Shown: in pieces, positions 22,338-32,586 of the stretch | Position numbering within the stretch: position 1 is the stretch's first letter | Layout: each line of letters opens with the position of its first letter | Origin: Campanula takesimana | Lineage: Eukaryota; Streptophyta; Magnoliopsida; Asterales; Campanulaceae | DNA length: 64,000 nucleotides | Direction: 5' to 3' | Assembly (NCBI GenBank): GCA_026119855.1 | Contig: JAOWBW010000158.1 | Span: forward strand, 1,114,976 to 1,178,975 | Position numbers and translations under genes: made by a program | The notes under the pieces: generated by a model | What the model was told of the DNA's origin: nothing | The model's input: the letters and a program-made list of their open reading frames with translations, nothing else | Databases searched by the model: none

Positions 22338-22691
22338 ATGGCCTCCAATTCTTTCACCCTTGATACCAAGGTTACTGGTGAATATGAGAAGGATTTGTCG
22401 ACTTTTGTGTACTCTTTCAAGACCCACCCCAAGAAGGCTTTTGTCAAAGACTTTGGATTCTGCATTCTCTTTACGTTACGAACGTTGAAGCCGGATTGGG
22501 GTTTGTTGAAGGCTGCTGCAGCTTTTTGGGATTGTGACAGTCACACCTTTAATTTTTCGGCAAATGAAATGGTGCCGACCGTTGATGACTTTGGTGCCAT
22601 TCTTGGCATGCCGCTGGCGGGTCAAATTGCTGTCCTCAAATATCATCGTGGAATGATCGATTCTTGGTCTGACTTGTTGAACCTTCTGTAG
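22338..22691 (+). CDS. Plant-mobile-domain-like accessory ORF, truncated
   Basis: The 117-codon frame begins MASNSFTLDTK and includes AFWDCDSHTFNFSANEMVPT followed by VDDFGAILGMPLAG. That spacing resembles the N-terminal part of plant mobile domain or DUF7745-type proteins, which occur in plant transposons and as additional ORFs of Ty3/gypsy elements. It lies antisense to Tat-B. The stop TAG is formed by the first bases of the Tat-C LTR, which inserted within the ORF and removed its C-terminal part. Function is unknown; in the family this domain is thought to have been exchanged between transposons and host genes. Confidence 0.6.
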   Translation: MASNSFTLDTKVTGEYEKDLSTFVYSFKTHPKKAFVKDFGFCILFTLRTLKPDWGLLKAAAAFWDCDSHTFNFSANEMVPTVDDFGAILGMPLAGQIAVLKYHRGMIDSWSDLLNLL

Positions 22692-23686
22692 ACACCCCGC
22701 CTTGGACCGCTCACCCCGATTGCACATTTGATCTTGTGTTTCTCCCCATTTTAAGTGTTTCTCGTTAGTTTCTGTCACTTTCGTTAAGTTCCTGACTGAC
22801 TTCGTTAAGTCCAGGGACTAAACTGAATAACAGGGCTGACTTTCTAATCCATTCTGTCAAAATCGCCTTCTCTGAGTCGCGCGCCTCCGACAGGAGGATC
22901 CAGACGCGCGCCCCGCCCCCAAAGCAGGAAGCGCGCGCCTCTGGGCGTCGGTTACAGATTTCTGGCCATGATTCTTTCCCTTGCTCAATTTACAGGATTT
23001 TGCCCGGGAAAGATTTCTTGGTGACTGAGTTTTGGCACCAAAAACATCTCTCTTTCACCTATAAAATCCCCCTTTACCTCCATTTTCAAGGACCTAGACC
23101 TTGGACCTTTGGCTCTCAATCCTACATTCTCAATAAGACACTAAAATTTCACACTTACAAAGCATTTCCAAAGGATTTCTCCAAAAGAATTCATCAAGAA
23201 GTGTTTGAAGTCTCTTGAAGTCTAGGTAAAGTTATTTCTTTCCTCTTCTTAACTTCATCTCTTTTCTCTTTCTTTTTGTTTTATCAAAGTGCAATCACCC
23301 AAAATCATTTTGGGACATGACTCTAATGATCACCTCATCCCATTGAGGTCGGTTAAAGAGTTATCTCCTATATTCCAAACTCTATTTTAAAACCCCTTTT
23401 TATGATTTAAAGAAGAAGAAGAAGAACGTTTATCATTCATGTAGATTTTGATCAAGCAAGACCAACTTTAGTTGGGCGAGATGGGTGTTTCGATACTTCC
23501 CATCTCGTAATCTAACCCCCGAACCTCAAAACAAGGAATCTCTGTTTTCGTAATCAAACTTAGGCTATTATCAATAGGTTTTTCTTATGTTCCTCAAAAC
23601 ATAGGTGGCGACTCTAAAAACAAGTTAGACATCCTAGGATAACTCACGCGCTCTAGCGAAGCCGTGGTTCCCCCGGGGTATCTACA
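22687..23686 (+). repeat. Tat-C 5' LTR
   Basis: Exactly 1000 bp from TGTAGA to TCTACA. CG words GCGCGCC start at 22879, 22906 and 22933 (27-bp steps). A TATA box TATAAAA lies at 23060-23066, about 120-180 bp downstream. Confidence 0.95.
23060..23066 (+). promoter_or_regulatory. Tat-C LTR TATA box
   Basis: TATAAAA followed by CCCCC and a C/T-rich stretch, at a plausible distance from the R region. Comparable boxes are at 4193, 11021, 15451 (minus), 20489 (minus) and 45142 (minus). Confidence 0.65.
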
Positions 23687-23687
23687 G

Positions 23688-23705
23688 TGGCGACTCCGCT
23701 GGGGA
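23688..23705 (+). other. Tat-C primer-binding site
   Basis: TGGCGACTCCGCTGGGGA, one base after the LTR. The same string is in Tat-A, and a two-mismatch form is in Tat-D at 46183-46200. Confidence 0.85.
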
Positions 23706-24840
23706 CATTTGAGGGTTAAACTTGCATTCTGATCAAAATCTACATCTTTTCTGGGCATTCTGACTCCTGATGGGGGAGGCGCGCGCTTCTGGCCTCTTCA
23801 GTCTAAGGCGCGCGCATCCCGCATCAAGGACCAGAATCTCCCGCTTCTTCATGTTCTTCATTTTCTTCTTCTGCTATTCTCCACTAATCATTTCTGCAGG
23901 GGTTACAATATGCACATAGGACCAGGGCAATCCCCTGAGTCCAAAATCTGACAATCTGACAGGTGTGCCCAGAAGCGCGCGCCTCCCAATAGCATCGCGC
24001 CAGGCGCGCGCGTCTCGTATCAACACTCAGAGGCGCACGCTTCTGGGTTGATTCCCAGAACAGAAACAGGTCTCAGAACAGGGAAGTATGATGGGGGTGT
24101 GGGCACAGTTGCCTGCATCAGTGGTGATTCTGAACTTCGGACTGTTTTAATTTTATGTTCTATTTTATCGGTCACACAGGTGATTCGAAAGTTGTAATTA
24201 TGTGCTTATTTGTTTTTTTTTTAATTTCTTTTGAAAAAAAAAATATAAAAAATGTTTTGTCACTTGTTAGACCTCACACTACATGCACATATTCCTATGA
24301 ATTGCTCACTATCGAGTCGCACAAGTCCAACCCCAAACCCATCGAGGCCCGTCCTAGAAAGTTTCAAGCTCCACTCGACCTTGGCTCTTTCGAAGCGGTA
24401 AACCTCAGCCCGTGACGTAGTTCATAACTACATACCGGGGGTAACCTTTGAGCCTCATATTCAAGCCGAGCACAAGCCACACAATTCTAGTTAGGGTCTA
24501 ACACTCCGTGACTCAAGTCGGTTTCCATGTACTGAGATTTCCCTAAACTAATGTCTTCAAATCATACATGCCAACTTGTTGAAACGGACGCAATAAAAAT
24601 CCGTCCCCAAAAGTGGTTATTTTGGACGAAAATAAAAATCCGTCCCCGCATGTATGCTTTACTACATTAATTTAGTTTAATCCCGATACATGTAGGATTC
24701 ACAAACGCGATGGAATCCGATGAGTATATGGGACCGCGAGATGGTCTATATACTAGTGTGACGATTCCATTATTTTATTAGAAACCCCAAAAGGGATCCA
24801 TTCCCTCCGACTTATAAAAAAAAAAGGAGTCTTTTCTTAT
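23706..24840 (+). other. Tat-C leader with CG-word triplets and twin hairpins
   Basis: Two triplets of CG words start at 23779, 23808, 23837 and at 23975, 24004, 24033; all steps are 29 bp. Twin inverted repeats GGACG/CGTCC lie at 24586-24606 and 24624-24645. A stretch near 24360-24540 is also conserved in the Tat-D leader. No coding frame is supported before about 24841. Confidence 0.7.
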
Positions 24841-25389
24841 GTGGTTCGAGTCGTGTGCCCAACTGTGTGTTCTAAGCCTCTTCGTGGACCGCAAGTGTTA
24901 CTCGAGACTGACAAGGGCCTCTTCTGCAATATAGGTTCAATTGGTAGTTACAGAGTCTACCGGGATTCGGCAAATCGGTTAGTCCGTGAAGAGATCACTC
25001 CAACAGCTCCTACATCAACAATGGCCGGCGGCTCCAACACCAACAATACCATGACTCTCGAGCAACTCGCAACTATGGTCCAACTCCTCCAAGAGCAAGT
25101 CTCCACCCTTAACAAGGAGGCACAAAGCAAAGAAGAGATTTGGCAATCCCACCTCGACAACCAAAGGGAGGCCCACGAGGCAGAGATGGAGCTAATGAAA
25201 GAAAAGCTCACTAATCTTGCCAAGGGGAAGAGCAAAAATGATGATGACGAATCCGAATGGACCGAAGGTTTGTTCAAAAGTCCTTATGTCAACACCCACA
25301 CCAAGAAAGTGGGAGAGACAAGTTCCGAGAACAATGAGCCCAAAATGGTGGATTCGACACAAGCCTTTATCAATCATCCATCCTCATGA
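24841..25389 (+). pseudogene. Tat-C gag, N-terminal part
   Basis: The likely gag start is the ATG at 25021 (MAGGSNTNNTMTLEQL), matching Tat-A. The in-frame stretch from 24841 is also conserved with Tat-A as protein (TDKGLFCN, YRVY, DSANRLVRE), so a longer N-terminus or an upstream exon is possible. A glutamine- and glutamate-rich coiled-coil-like segment follows, then SEWTEGLFKSPYV. Near 25369 a 55-bp block present in Tat-A is missing, which shifts the frame to a stop at 25389. Confidence 0.85.
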
Positions 25390-25483
25390 GTACTATGGCC
25401 GCTCTTCCTGATAAGTTCAAGATGCCCGACATAAGCAAATTCAAGGGAAACTCTTGTCCTATTGCTCACATTGAGACTTATAT

Positions 25484-27640
25484 TTGGGCAATGGTTCCGA
25501 AGAAGGTCTCCCCCAAGGTGATGGCTCAATGATTTCCTCTCACTCTCGAGGGGGCGGCAAAGATTGGTATGCTACTCTCCTGCTCACTGTCCATCTTGAT
25601 TGGGACTCCGCCATGCTTGCCTTCAAGAACCAAAACCAAGGCAACACCACTCACCGGACCACAAGGAAAGAGCTAGAGAACACTACTCAACAAGACCACA
25701 AGTCCTTCATCGAATTCACAAGGAGATGGAATGATAAACTCTCCGAGATTGTGGAAAGGCCAAATACCAAGGAGCAAATGGATATCTTTCTCAAATGTCT
25801 CAAAATTGATCTCCGCACCCACCTAAGTGGGGCTTGCTATGCGGATTTCTCCCAAATGTATGAGGCGGGGGTCCGAATGGACGAGTTGCTCAAGGAATTC
25901 AAGAAAAGTGCTCCTAGATACCGCTACAAGGCCGCTTCCAACTCCACAAAAGAGGCCTCGGTCAACGCCGTCACTATCGACAAGGGGAATTACAAAAAGG
26001 TTCCTCCACCCCAAGGGAAGAAGTCTCGAAATGACCATGTCTACACGCCTCTCCAAGGCATGACTCAAACCGAAGCTTTCGAAGTCCTCAAAGAAAAGGG
26101 TCAAGTCACACCCGTACAAGGGTACCAACCCAAGACGGTCAACCCCAATCATGCTCACCACAAATATTGTGGCTACCACCAATATAGTGGCCACACCACC
26201 AAGGAATGCTTCGTTCTCCGAAATGTCATCCAAGATCTCATAGACAAGAAAGAATTTGTAGTGACTAATGGCGAACATGTCAATGTAATAGAGATAGGAG
26301 AACTCGAGGGGACCACCCATTCAATCCCAATTGTGAATAGGGGCCCCAATGTTATGAATAAACTTGACAATTCTTATTATGTTGTAACTTACGATGAGGT
26401 AATGAGGGAAGTACTAGAGAATAGGAAAAAGAAGCAAGATGGGAACGTCAACATGCTAACTCGATCCGGTCGAGTCATAGCAAGCAACCCTTCCACTTCC
26501 GCACCAAGCTCCTCTTCTCAAAGTCCGCAAGCTCGCGACACTCCCGAAGATCCTCTACTTGTCCAACTCAAGAAAACTCAAGCCAACGTCTCTATTTGGG
26601 ACCTCATCGCAACCTCAAAGAAACACCGAGATCTTGTCATCCGTAATCTCGATGATACATCAATTTCTCCCGATACTACTCCCGAGGACCTCACGGCAAT
26701 GATCGGTCATATTCATTTTGGCAACGTCATCACCTTTGCCGATATGGACCTTCCACTATTTGGTTCCGACCACAACGAGGCTATTTACCTCAAGGTACGA
26801 GCAAGGGGGAGGCCCATCTCAAGAGTCTTAGTGGACGGTGGTTCCGCACTCAACCTCATGCCTAGCAGAATCATGGGCATACTGGGGCTTAAGGATTCCG
26901 ATTTGAAGCCTTCTACTCAAGTAATCCGAGGTTATGACAGCACCGCCCGTACAGTCATGGGCATGATCGAAATAGACATTGAGTTTGGGAGCATGGTCAT
27001 GTCCGTTCCATTCCAAGTGCTTGACATCCCGGCCTCGTTCAACTTGCTTTTGGGTCGACCATGGATTCACACTTCTAATGCCGTCCCGTCAACTCTCCAC
27101 CAATGTGTCAAGATCCGAAATGGTGATGAAATAGTGACCGTCATGGCCGAAAACGTCACTATCCACAGAAAAGGTGAGCCCGTCCACCAAGTTCAGCATG
27201 GTTTACCAGACTCCACTCTCTCCGGCGTCTCAATCAACGCCATTGACAAAGAAGGGGGAAACGGATCATGGACCCCCAGCAATCACAAAGTCCTCCGCAT
27301 GATGAGGAATATGGACTACTTCCCTGGTTTAGGCCTAGGGAAATATCAACAAGGAATCCTACATCCAGTGCAAGTCCCATTTGTCAAGAACACGTTCGGT
27401 TTGGGGTACGAGCCTTCCAGAGAAGACCTGAAACAAGAGCAAGCGATCAAGAATGAAAAGGCCCGAGCTCATAAAGAAGGCCTCCGTTATGAGGTCCCTA
27501 ATCTAAGGCCTTACCATAAGACGTTGAATGGCTATTTTGTCCGCCAAGGGGAAGACGTTCCATACGTGATCTTTCCCGAACCATGGGTTAACAATAAGGG
27601 TGTCAAAAAAGCCCGGTCTCAAAATCTTCTCCGATTGTGA
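25484..27640 (+). pseudogene. Tat-C gag C-terminus, protease and G-patch
   Basis: Meaningful gag protein starts at about 25550 (GGGKDWYATLL); the earlier part of this frame is out of register with gag, and the gag frame has TGA near 25530. Capsid-like SFIEFTRRWNDKL is followed by a Cys/His cluster KYCGYHQYSGHTTKEC near 26165. The retropepsin motif LVDGGSALNLMP is at about residue 450 and LLLGRPWIH follows. A G-patch motif (MDYFPGLGLGKYQQG) is at about residue 608. G-patch after protease is typical of Tat/Ogre and is thought to bind RNA. The frame ends at 27640, just after a run of six A where the reading register changes. Confidence 0.9.
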
Positions 27641-27760
27641 GATCCAGAAATCCGAAAGGGAACCAACTCCCATGTCGCCCCGTGAATGGTGGGGAAGGAA
27701 GGTGACTATAGAGTCTGAGACAGAAATCATCGTGGGGGAGAACAGACAGATTTAGCCTCC

Positions 27761-29254
27761 ATGTTCGAAGAGCTTGCCATAAAGAATGAATGCCAAGTCA
27801 ACGCCATCCATGACACCGTCATCATGAATGAGACTATCAGTGAGATCCCTCCAAGCTCCGAGCCGATCAACAATTGGTATTCTACAAAAGGGCCCGTGGT
27901 ATCCGAGGAATTCTTAGTCCAAGAAATGGGTTGCATACCCCGCACAGCAACAAAGGAAGAGAGGCTCACACTTACTTTCGAGTCCGAGAGTGTCTCTAAT
28001 ACCCTCACCCAAGAGGATATGGAGGCCATAGCCGAGCGTGTGTTTCCTTTCTTTGCTAATGAAAAATTTGATATTTCTGAGTACCCTGAGATTGCAAATA
28101 TCATAAATGATGAATTAACTAATAATGAACTTAATGAACAAGTTAATGACGATTCAAATTATGATGAAATAGACCACGAAAACACAACATACTTAAATGA
28201 ACTTGCTCAACAGGTCCGTAGTCGTGGTGAAAATGGTCAAGGGGCTGACGAAGAATTGCATGTTGTTAATCTGGGTACCGACGAAGAACCAAGAGAAACT
28301 AAGATCAGAAGCTTCTTCAAGGGGGACGACAGAGACAGATTGACTGAACTACTACGGGAGTTCGTGGATGTGTTCGCATGGTCATACAAAGACATGCCGG
28401 GTTTGGACAGAAAGGTAGCGGAGCACAGAATTCCGATCAGAGAAGATGCCAAGCCGGTAAAACAGAAGCTCAGAAAGATCAAGCCAGAATGGTCTCTGCA
28501 AGTCAAAGAAGAGATCGAGAAGCTCCTCAGTGTGGGTTTCATCAAAGTTATCGAGTATCCGACATGGTTAGCCAATATTGTGACAGTCAGAAAGGCAAAC
28601 GGCAAGGTTCGAGTTTGTGTGGACTTCCGGGATTTGAACAAAGCTTCCCCGAAAGACGATTTTCCACTCCCTAACATCGACAAGCTGGTCGACTCCACTG
28701 CTGCCTACGAGGTTCGCTCATTCGTGGATGGGTTCGCTGGGTACAATCAGATTCTCATGGCCGAGGAAGATCAACATAAGACAGCCTTCACAACACCATG
28801 GGGTACCTTTTGCTACACAGTCATGCCATTTGGGTTAAGAAACTCTGGGGCTTCCTACCAAAGAGCCGTGACAGACTTGTTCCACGATATGATTCACAAA
28901 GAAATCGAGGTCTATGTGGATGACATGATCATTCACTCCAAAGGGACCGATGGTCAACATTTAATCGATCTCCGCAAGTTCTTCGAAAGGCTTCGTCAAC
29001 ACAAGATGAGGCTCAACCCTGCAAAGTGCACGTTCGGGGTTATCCGAGGCAAAGTTCTTGGTTATATGGTCACCGAAAGGGGAATTGAAGTAGATCCCTC
29101 CAAATCAAGGCAATCATTGACATGCCTCCTCCAAAGACGCAGAAAGAGATCAAAGGTTTCATGGGCAGACTGCAATACATCAGTCGGTTTGTGCACCAAC
29201 TCACTTCCATGTGCGAGCCAATCTTCAAGCTACTCAAGAAGAATGTGGCTTTAG
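27761..29254 (+). pseudogene. Tat-C reverse transcriptase
   Basis: After an acidic linker (residues 1-170) comes the RT entry region (VFAWSYKDMPGLD), the finger motif RVCVDFRDLNKASPKDDFPL (about 284-303) and the first metal-site aspartate in FVDGFAGYNQI (about D323). YVDD is at residues 385-388, all intact. A one-base loss near 29110 moves the thumb/connection to the next frame (29122 onward), so the last 45 codons of this ORF are out of register. The enzyme would copy genomic RNA to cDNA in the particle. Confidence 0.92.
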
Positions 29255-30678
29255 AATGGACCGACGCGTGCCAAGAAGCCTTCGACCAAGTGAAGCATTA
29301 CTTGACGTGCCCTCCTGTTCTAGTTCCGCCGCACAAGGAGAAGCCTCTTTTGCTCTATCTCACTGTCAATGATGAAGCCCTAGGGGCTATGTTAGCACAA
29401 GAGCAATGAGAGTCCACAAAGGAGAATGCCATTTATTTTGTCAGTCGCCGATTCCAAGGAGGCGAAAAGAACTACTCTGTCTTAGAGAATTCATGTGCAG
29501 CATTGGTTTGGGTTACTCAAAAGCTCAAACACTATATGGAAGCTTTTTCGATCAAGCTAGTAGTAAATGTGGACCCGCTCCGCTACATCTTCGAGAAGCC
29601 TTTCATGTCAACAAGAATAGCCAAATGGTACTTCATGCTCGCCGGCTATGATATCACTTACGTCACACTAAAATCCGTCAGGGGGAAAGTGTTCAGTGAC
29701 CAGCTTGCCGAATTCCAGTGTGACGAAGTGAAGGGGGAAGACGTACAGTTCCCCGACGAGCATTTAATTTGTACTGCAACCGAGGAAAATAAGTGGCAAC
29801 TTTTTTTTGATGGTGCCGCCAATAAACACGGTTTTGGTATAGGAGTATTGCTTGTCGATCCAAAAGACATCTACACTCCCATTGCCATCCGTCTGGAATT
29901 CGAAGCTACCAACAACATTGCCGAGTACGAAGCATGCATAGCAGGGCTCGAAGCAGCTCTCGAAAGAAACGTCACGGAACTAGAAGTATTCGGCGACTCT
30001 TTGCTCCTTATCAATCAGCAATCGGGTAAATGGCGAATCCAAGACCCGACCCTCCAACAATATGGTCAGCACCTTGAAGAATTGGTTTAACAATTCCAAG
30101 AGATCACTTTCAACTACCTGCCAAGGGATAAAAATCGTTTCGCCGATGCACTGGCCACCATAGCTTCATTAGTCGAAATACCCAAAGGGAAAATGGTGAA
30201 GCCTTTCAAAATTGCCCGAAGGAACAGTCCGGCGTACTGCATGAGTATCGAGATCAAAAAGGTTCAAACAAACTCTCCATGGTATTCGGATATCATGAAT
30301 TTCCTCAAAGATGGCACTTATCCCGAGAATAGCACTAAGAAGTCTCAAGCGGCTCTGCAAAGGCTAGCCTCTCGGTACGTACTGATTGGAGACCAAGTCT
30401 ACAAAAGGCACCACGACGGGATCAATCTCTTATGCGCCAATGAGGCCGAAGCTCAAGAGATAATGTGCGAAGTGCACGAAGGAGAGTGTGGACCCCACAT
30501 GAATGGGTTTATGCTAGTCAAGAAGATACTCCGCATTGGTTACTATTGGAGCACTATGGAACGAGACTGTATCGAGAAAGTCAAAAGGTGTGCCAATTCC
30601 ATGCTAATCTGCAACATGCTCCACCCTCGCAACTTTACAACATGGTCACACCTTGGCCTTTCTCTTGTTGGGGGATAG
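29122..30678 (+). pseudogene. Tat-C RT connection, RNase H, archaeal-type RNase H and integrase N-terminus
   Basis: One frame with TGA at 29407-29409 and TAA at 30088-30090. First comes the connection (MPPPKTQKEIKGFMGRLQYI). The Ty3-type RNase H follows, but its usual TDAS aspartate is replaced (LYLTVNDEALG). Next is a second, archaeal-type RNase H with all four acidic positions: FFDGAANKHGFGIG, NNIAEYEACIAGLEAAL, FGDSLLLI and RFADALA. The integrase H-H motif is present (HEGECGPHMNG), but the expected C-x2-C is disrupted at about 30590 where the frame changes again. A degenerate first RNase H plus an intact second one is the known Tat arrangement. Confidence 0.88.
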
Positions 30679-31508
30679 ACATCATCGGTAAAGTCCATCC
30701 TGCCGGAAGCAATGGACAGTCATTCGTCCTAGTGGCCGTCGACTACTTCACAAAGTGGGTCGAAGCACAAGCCTATCCGATCCTCAAAGCCAAGAAAGTG
30801 GACGAATTTGTAAAGATTAATATCATGTGCCGATACGGCGTGCCTCATGAAATCATTTCCGACAACGGCTCTCACTTTGAGAAAGGAATTGATGCACTTT
30901 TGGTAGAATACAAGATCACCAAGCACAAGTCATCTCCTTACCGTCCCCAAGCAAATGGCGCGGTTGAAGGAGCAAATAAAACCATCGTCATGAAAATGGC
31001 CTCAACAGGAAGGGATTGGCCTGAGAAGCTACCATTAGCATTGTGGGGCTACCGCACATCAATACGGTCAGCAACAGGAGAAACTCCTTATGCATTAGTC
31101 TATGGTTCTGAAGCCGTACTCCCGATCGAACTTGAAGTCCCATCTCTACGGATCCTCCTCGAGAATCAAGTCAACGAGGCCGATTGGATGCAAAGTCGAT
31201 ATGAACAGCTAGCCTTACTCGACGAAAAAAGGCTAAGAGCACTCGAACGCACAAGGGCGTATCAGCAAAGGATGACAAGAGCTTTCAACAAAAAGGTGAA
31301 GCCTCGAAACATCAATGTGGGAGATTTGGTCTTAAGACAACATCCTCCTAACGCCATGAATCCCCTAGGGAAATGGGGACTCCGATGGATCGGTCCGTAC
31401 GTGGTCAAAAAGATATTAAGCGGTGGTGCAGTCCGACTCGTGGATTTAGATGGTGACCAGCTGCCAAAGGAGGTCAACCTCGACAAGCTCAAGAGGTTCT
31501 ATGCTTAA
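30579..31508 (+). pseudogene. Tat-C integrase catalytic core and C-terminus
   Basis: This frame is in register from about 30590 (CQFHANLQHAPPSQLY). Catalytic residues are visible: D in FSCWGIDIIGK, D in EIISDNGSHFE and E in PQANGAVEGANKTI. The C-terminal part (NVGDLVLRQHPP, KWGLRWIGPYVVKKI) resembles a GPF/Y module. There is no chromodomain, as expected for Tat. The stop TAA at 31506-31508 looks genuine. Confidence 0.88.
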
Positions 31509-31549
31509 GAAACAAAGACCATAAAAAAAAAAAAAAAAAAAATCGCTCG

Positions 31550-31642
31550 CTAGGTTGAAACCCGCGAGGGCGGCCTAGGAAAAAATTAGAGCACGTGCAA
31601 AAAAGAAGCCTGCTAGATTGAAAACCCGAAAGGGCGGTCTAG
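31550..31642 (+). other. Tandem GNRA-loop hairpins in the Tat-C 3' UTR
   Basis: Hairpin 1 (31550-31578): outer arms CTAGGTTG and CGGCCTAG, bulge AAA, inner CCC/GGG, loop GCGA. Hairpin 2 (31613-31642): outer arms CTAGATTG and CGGTCTAG, bulge AAAA, inner CCC/GGG, loop GAAA. The G-C to A-T exchange keeps pairing, and both loops fit GNRA. Further copies are in Tat-D at 48233-48260 and 48893-48922. Confidence 0.7.
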
Positions 31643-31690
31643 GCAAAAAACAGGGTGCACAAAAAAAAATGGTCTTTGTTTGTTTGAACT

Positions 31691-31745
31691 ACGGAGACCT
31701 GAGCGTCCCAACTGGAGGAACGTAGGCAACCTTCGGGTGTGGTCT
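31691..31745 (+). other. Conserved Tat 3' motif with TTCG loop
   Basis: AGACC (31695-31699) can pair with GGTCT (31741-31745) around a conserved core, ACTGGAGGAACGTAGGCA. Inside it is ACC-TTCG-GGT (31729-31738), a UUCG tetraloop. Tat-D repeats the motif at 48394-48446 with only a few changes. Confidence 0.6.
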
Positions 31746-31789
31746 AAAACATATCAAAAATACCCAATTCAATTCAAATAACAAGATGC

Positions 31790-32357
31790 AATTTTTATTC
31801 ACTCAATGAGTTATTCAAGCCATTACAACGGATTTATTGAGCAACAAAAGACATCAAAACATTAAATCCTAAAACAAAGTGGTCTAATTGCAATCTCTTG
31901 GGGTACAAAGAAAAATCTAATCTTTCTTAGGTTTGGGAACCCATTGCTTCTTGTTATGCCCTTTAGCCTTCTTGGATGGGGACAAAACATTCTTGGGACC
32001 ACCAAGACGGGAGAAAACGCTAGGACGGGATGGAGCTTCATCAACGGCTTTCCCTTTGCCCTTATCAAGCGGAGCCTTAGCGGGGACAACCGTGGGACGC
32101 TTCCACACATGGGAGGAATTTCCCTTACCCTTCTTCTTCTTGGGAAAACGACGGGGTCTATAGTCCCGCACATGAACCACCGGTCTCACGGGGTCAACAA
32201 CATCATCATTGGGCCTTCCCAAACGATCAAAAACGCTCGGACGCTTCTCCACCATCGAGACGGACCCCACAGCTGGAACGGCGTTCACCATTGGAACGGA
32301 CTTCTCACCCTCGGGGACGGAAACCTTGACTTCAAAAGAGAAAGTCATTGGGGCCAT
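31790..32357 (-). CDS. Antisense accessory ORF of Tat-C
   Basis: The minus strand from ATG at 32357 (MAPMTFSFEVKVSVPEG) to the stop at 31917-31919 encodes about 146 residues; an in-frame extension to 32465 crosses the junction with copia sequence and is unlikely to be real. The protein is basic and has two copies of a short motif (RPSVFDRLG and RPSVFSRLG) separated by a lysine stretch (FPKKKKGKGN). AATAAA signals on the same strand at 31833-31838 and 31794-31799 suggest its own transcript end. Antisense ORFs between pol and 3' LTR are known in Tat elements such as Grande. Function is unknown. Its promoter side is cut off near 32400. Confidence 0.65.
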
Positions 32358-32586
32358 TATGACAAGAATTTTGTGGTTTAGGAGGAGAAAGTGTTTGTAG
32401 AAGAATGCTATTTGAGAAGCTAATGAAAAGCAAGTTTGAGATGAGCATGATGGGAGAATTAACATTCTTCCTTGGGCTTCAAATTAAACAATGTGCTGAA
32501 GGCATCTTCCTCAATCAAGCAAAGTACACAAAGGACCTTATCAAGAAATTTGGACTTGAAAATGCAAAGGCATATGACAGGCTGCT

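Larger units (their letters stand above)
19912..22686 (-). mobile_element. Tat-B: 3' end of a Tat-lineage element
   Basis: A Tat LTR (19912-20850) is preceded on the minus strand by a purine tract (CGAGGGGCTC) rather than a PBS, so it is a 3' LTR. The interior to 22686 holds a 30-bp minisatellite and an accessory ORF antisense to the element, a layout known from Tat relatives such as Grande. It is cut at 22687 by Tat-C in the opposite orientation. The rest is not in the window. Confidence 0.75.
22687..32400 (+). mobile_element. Tat-C: long Tat/Ogre-lineage element lacking its 3' LTR
   Basis: Order: 5' LTR, PBS, 1.1-kb leader, gag, protease, G-patch, RT, RNase H, second archaeal-type RNase H, integrase without chromodomain, 3' UTR with hairpins, antisense ORF. 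The second RNase H and the antisense ORF are hallmarks of the Tat lineage. The element stops near 32400, where copia RT sequence begins, with no 3' LTR, so its end was lost by deletion or recombination. Gag has a 55-bp deletion relative to Tat-A, and pol has several frameshifts and stops. Confidence 0.92.

Noticed and set aside
27604..27611. A-AAA-AAG run as a programmed -1 frameshift site between protease and RT in Tat-C
   Set aside because: The run sits in the wrong codon phase, a second register change is needed before RT, and the element is already full of indels; a length change in the A run is simpler.
32358..32465. N-terminal extension of the Tat-C antisense ORF to 32465
   Set aside because: The extension is read from copia RT sequence on the far side of the element junction near 32400.
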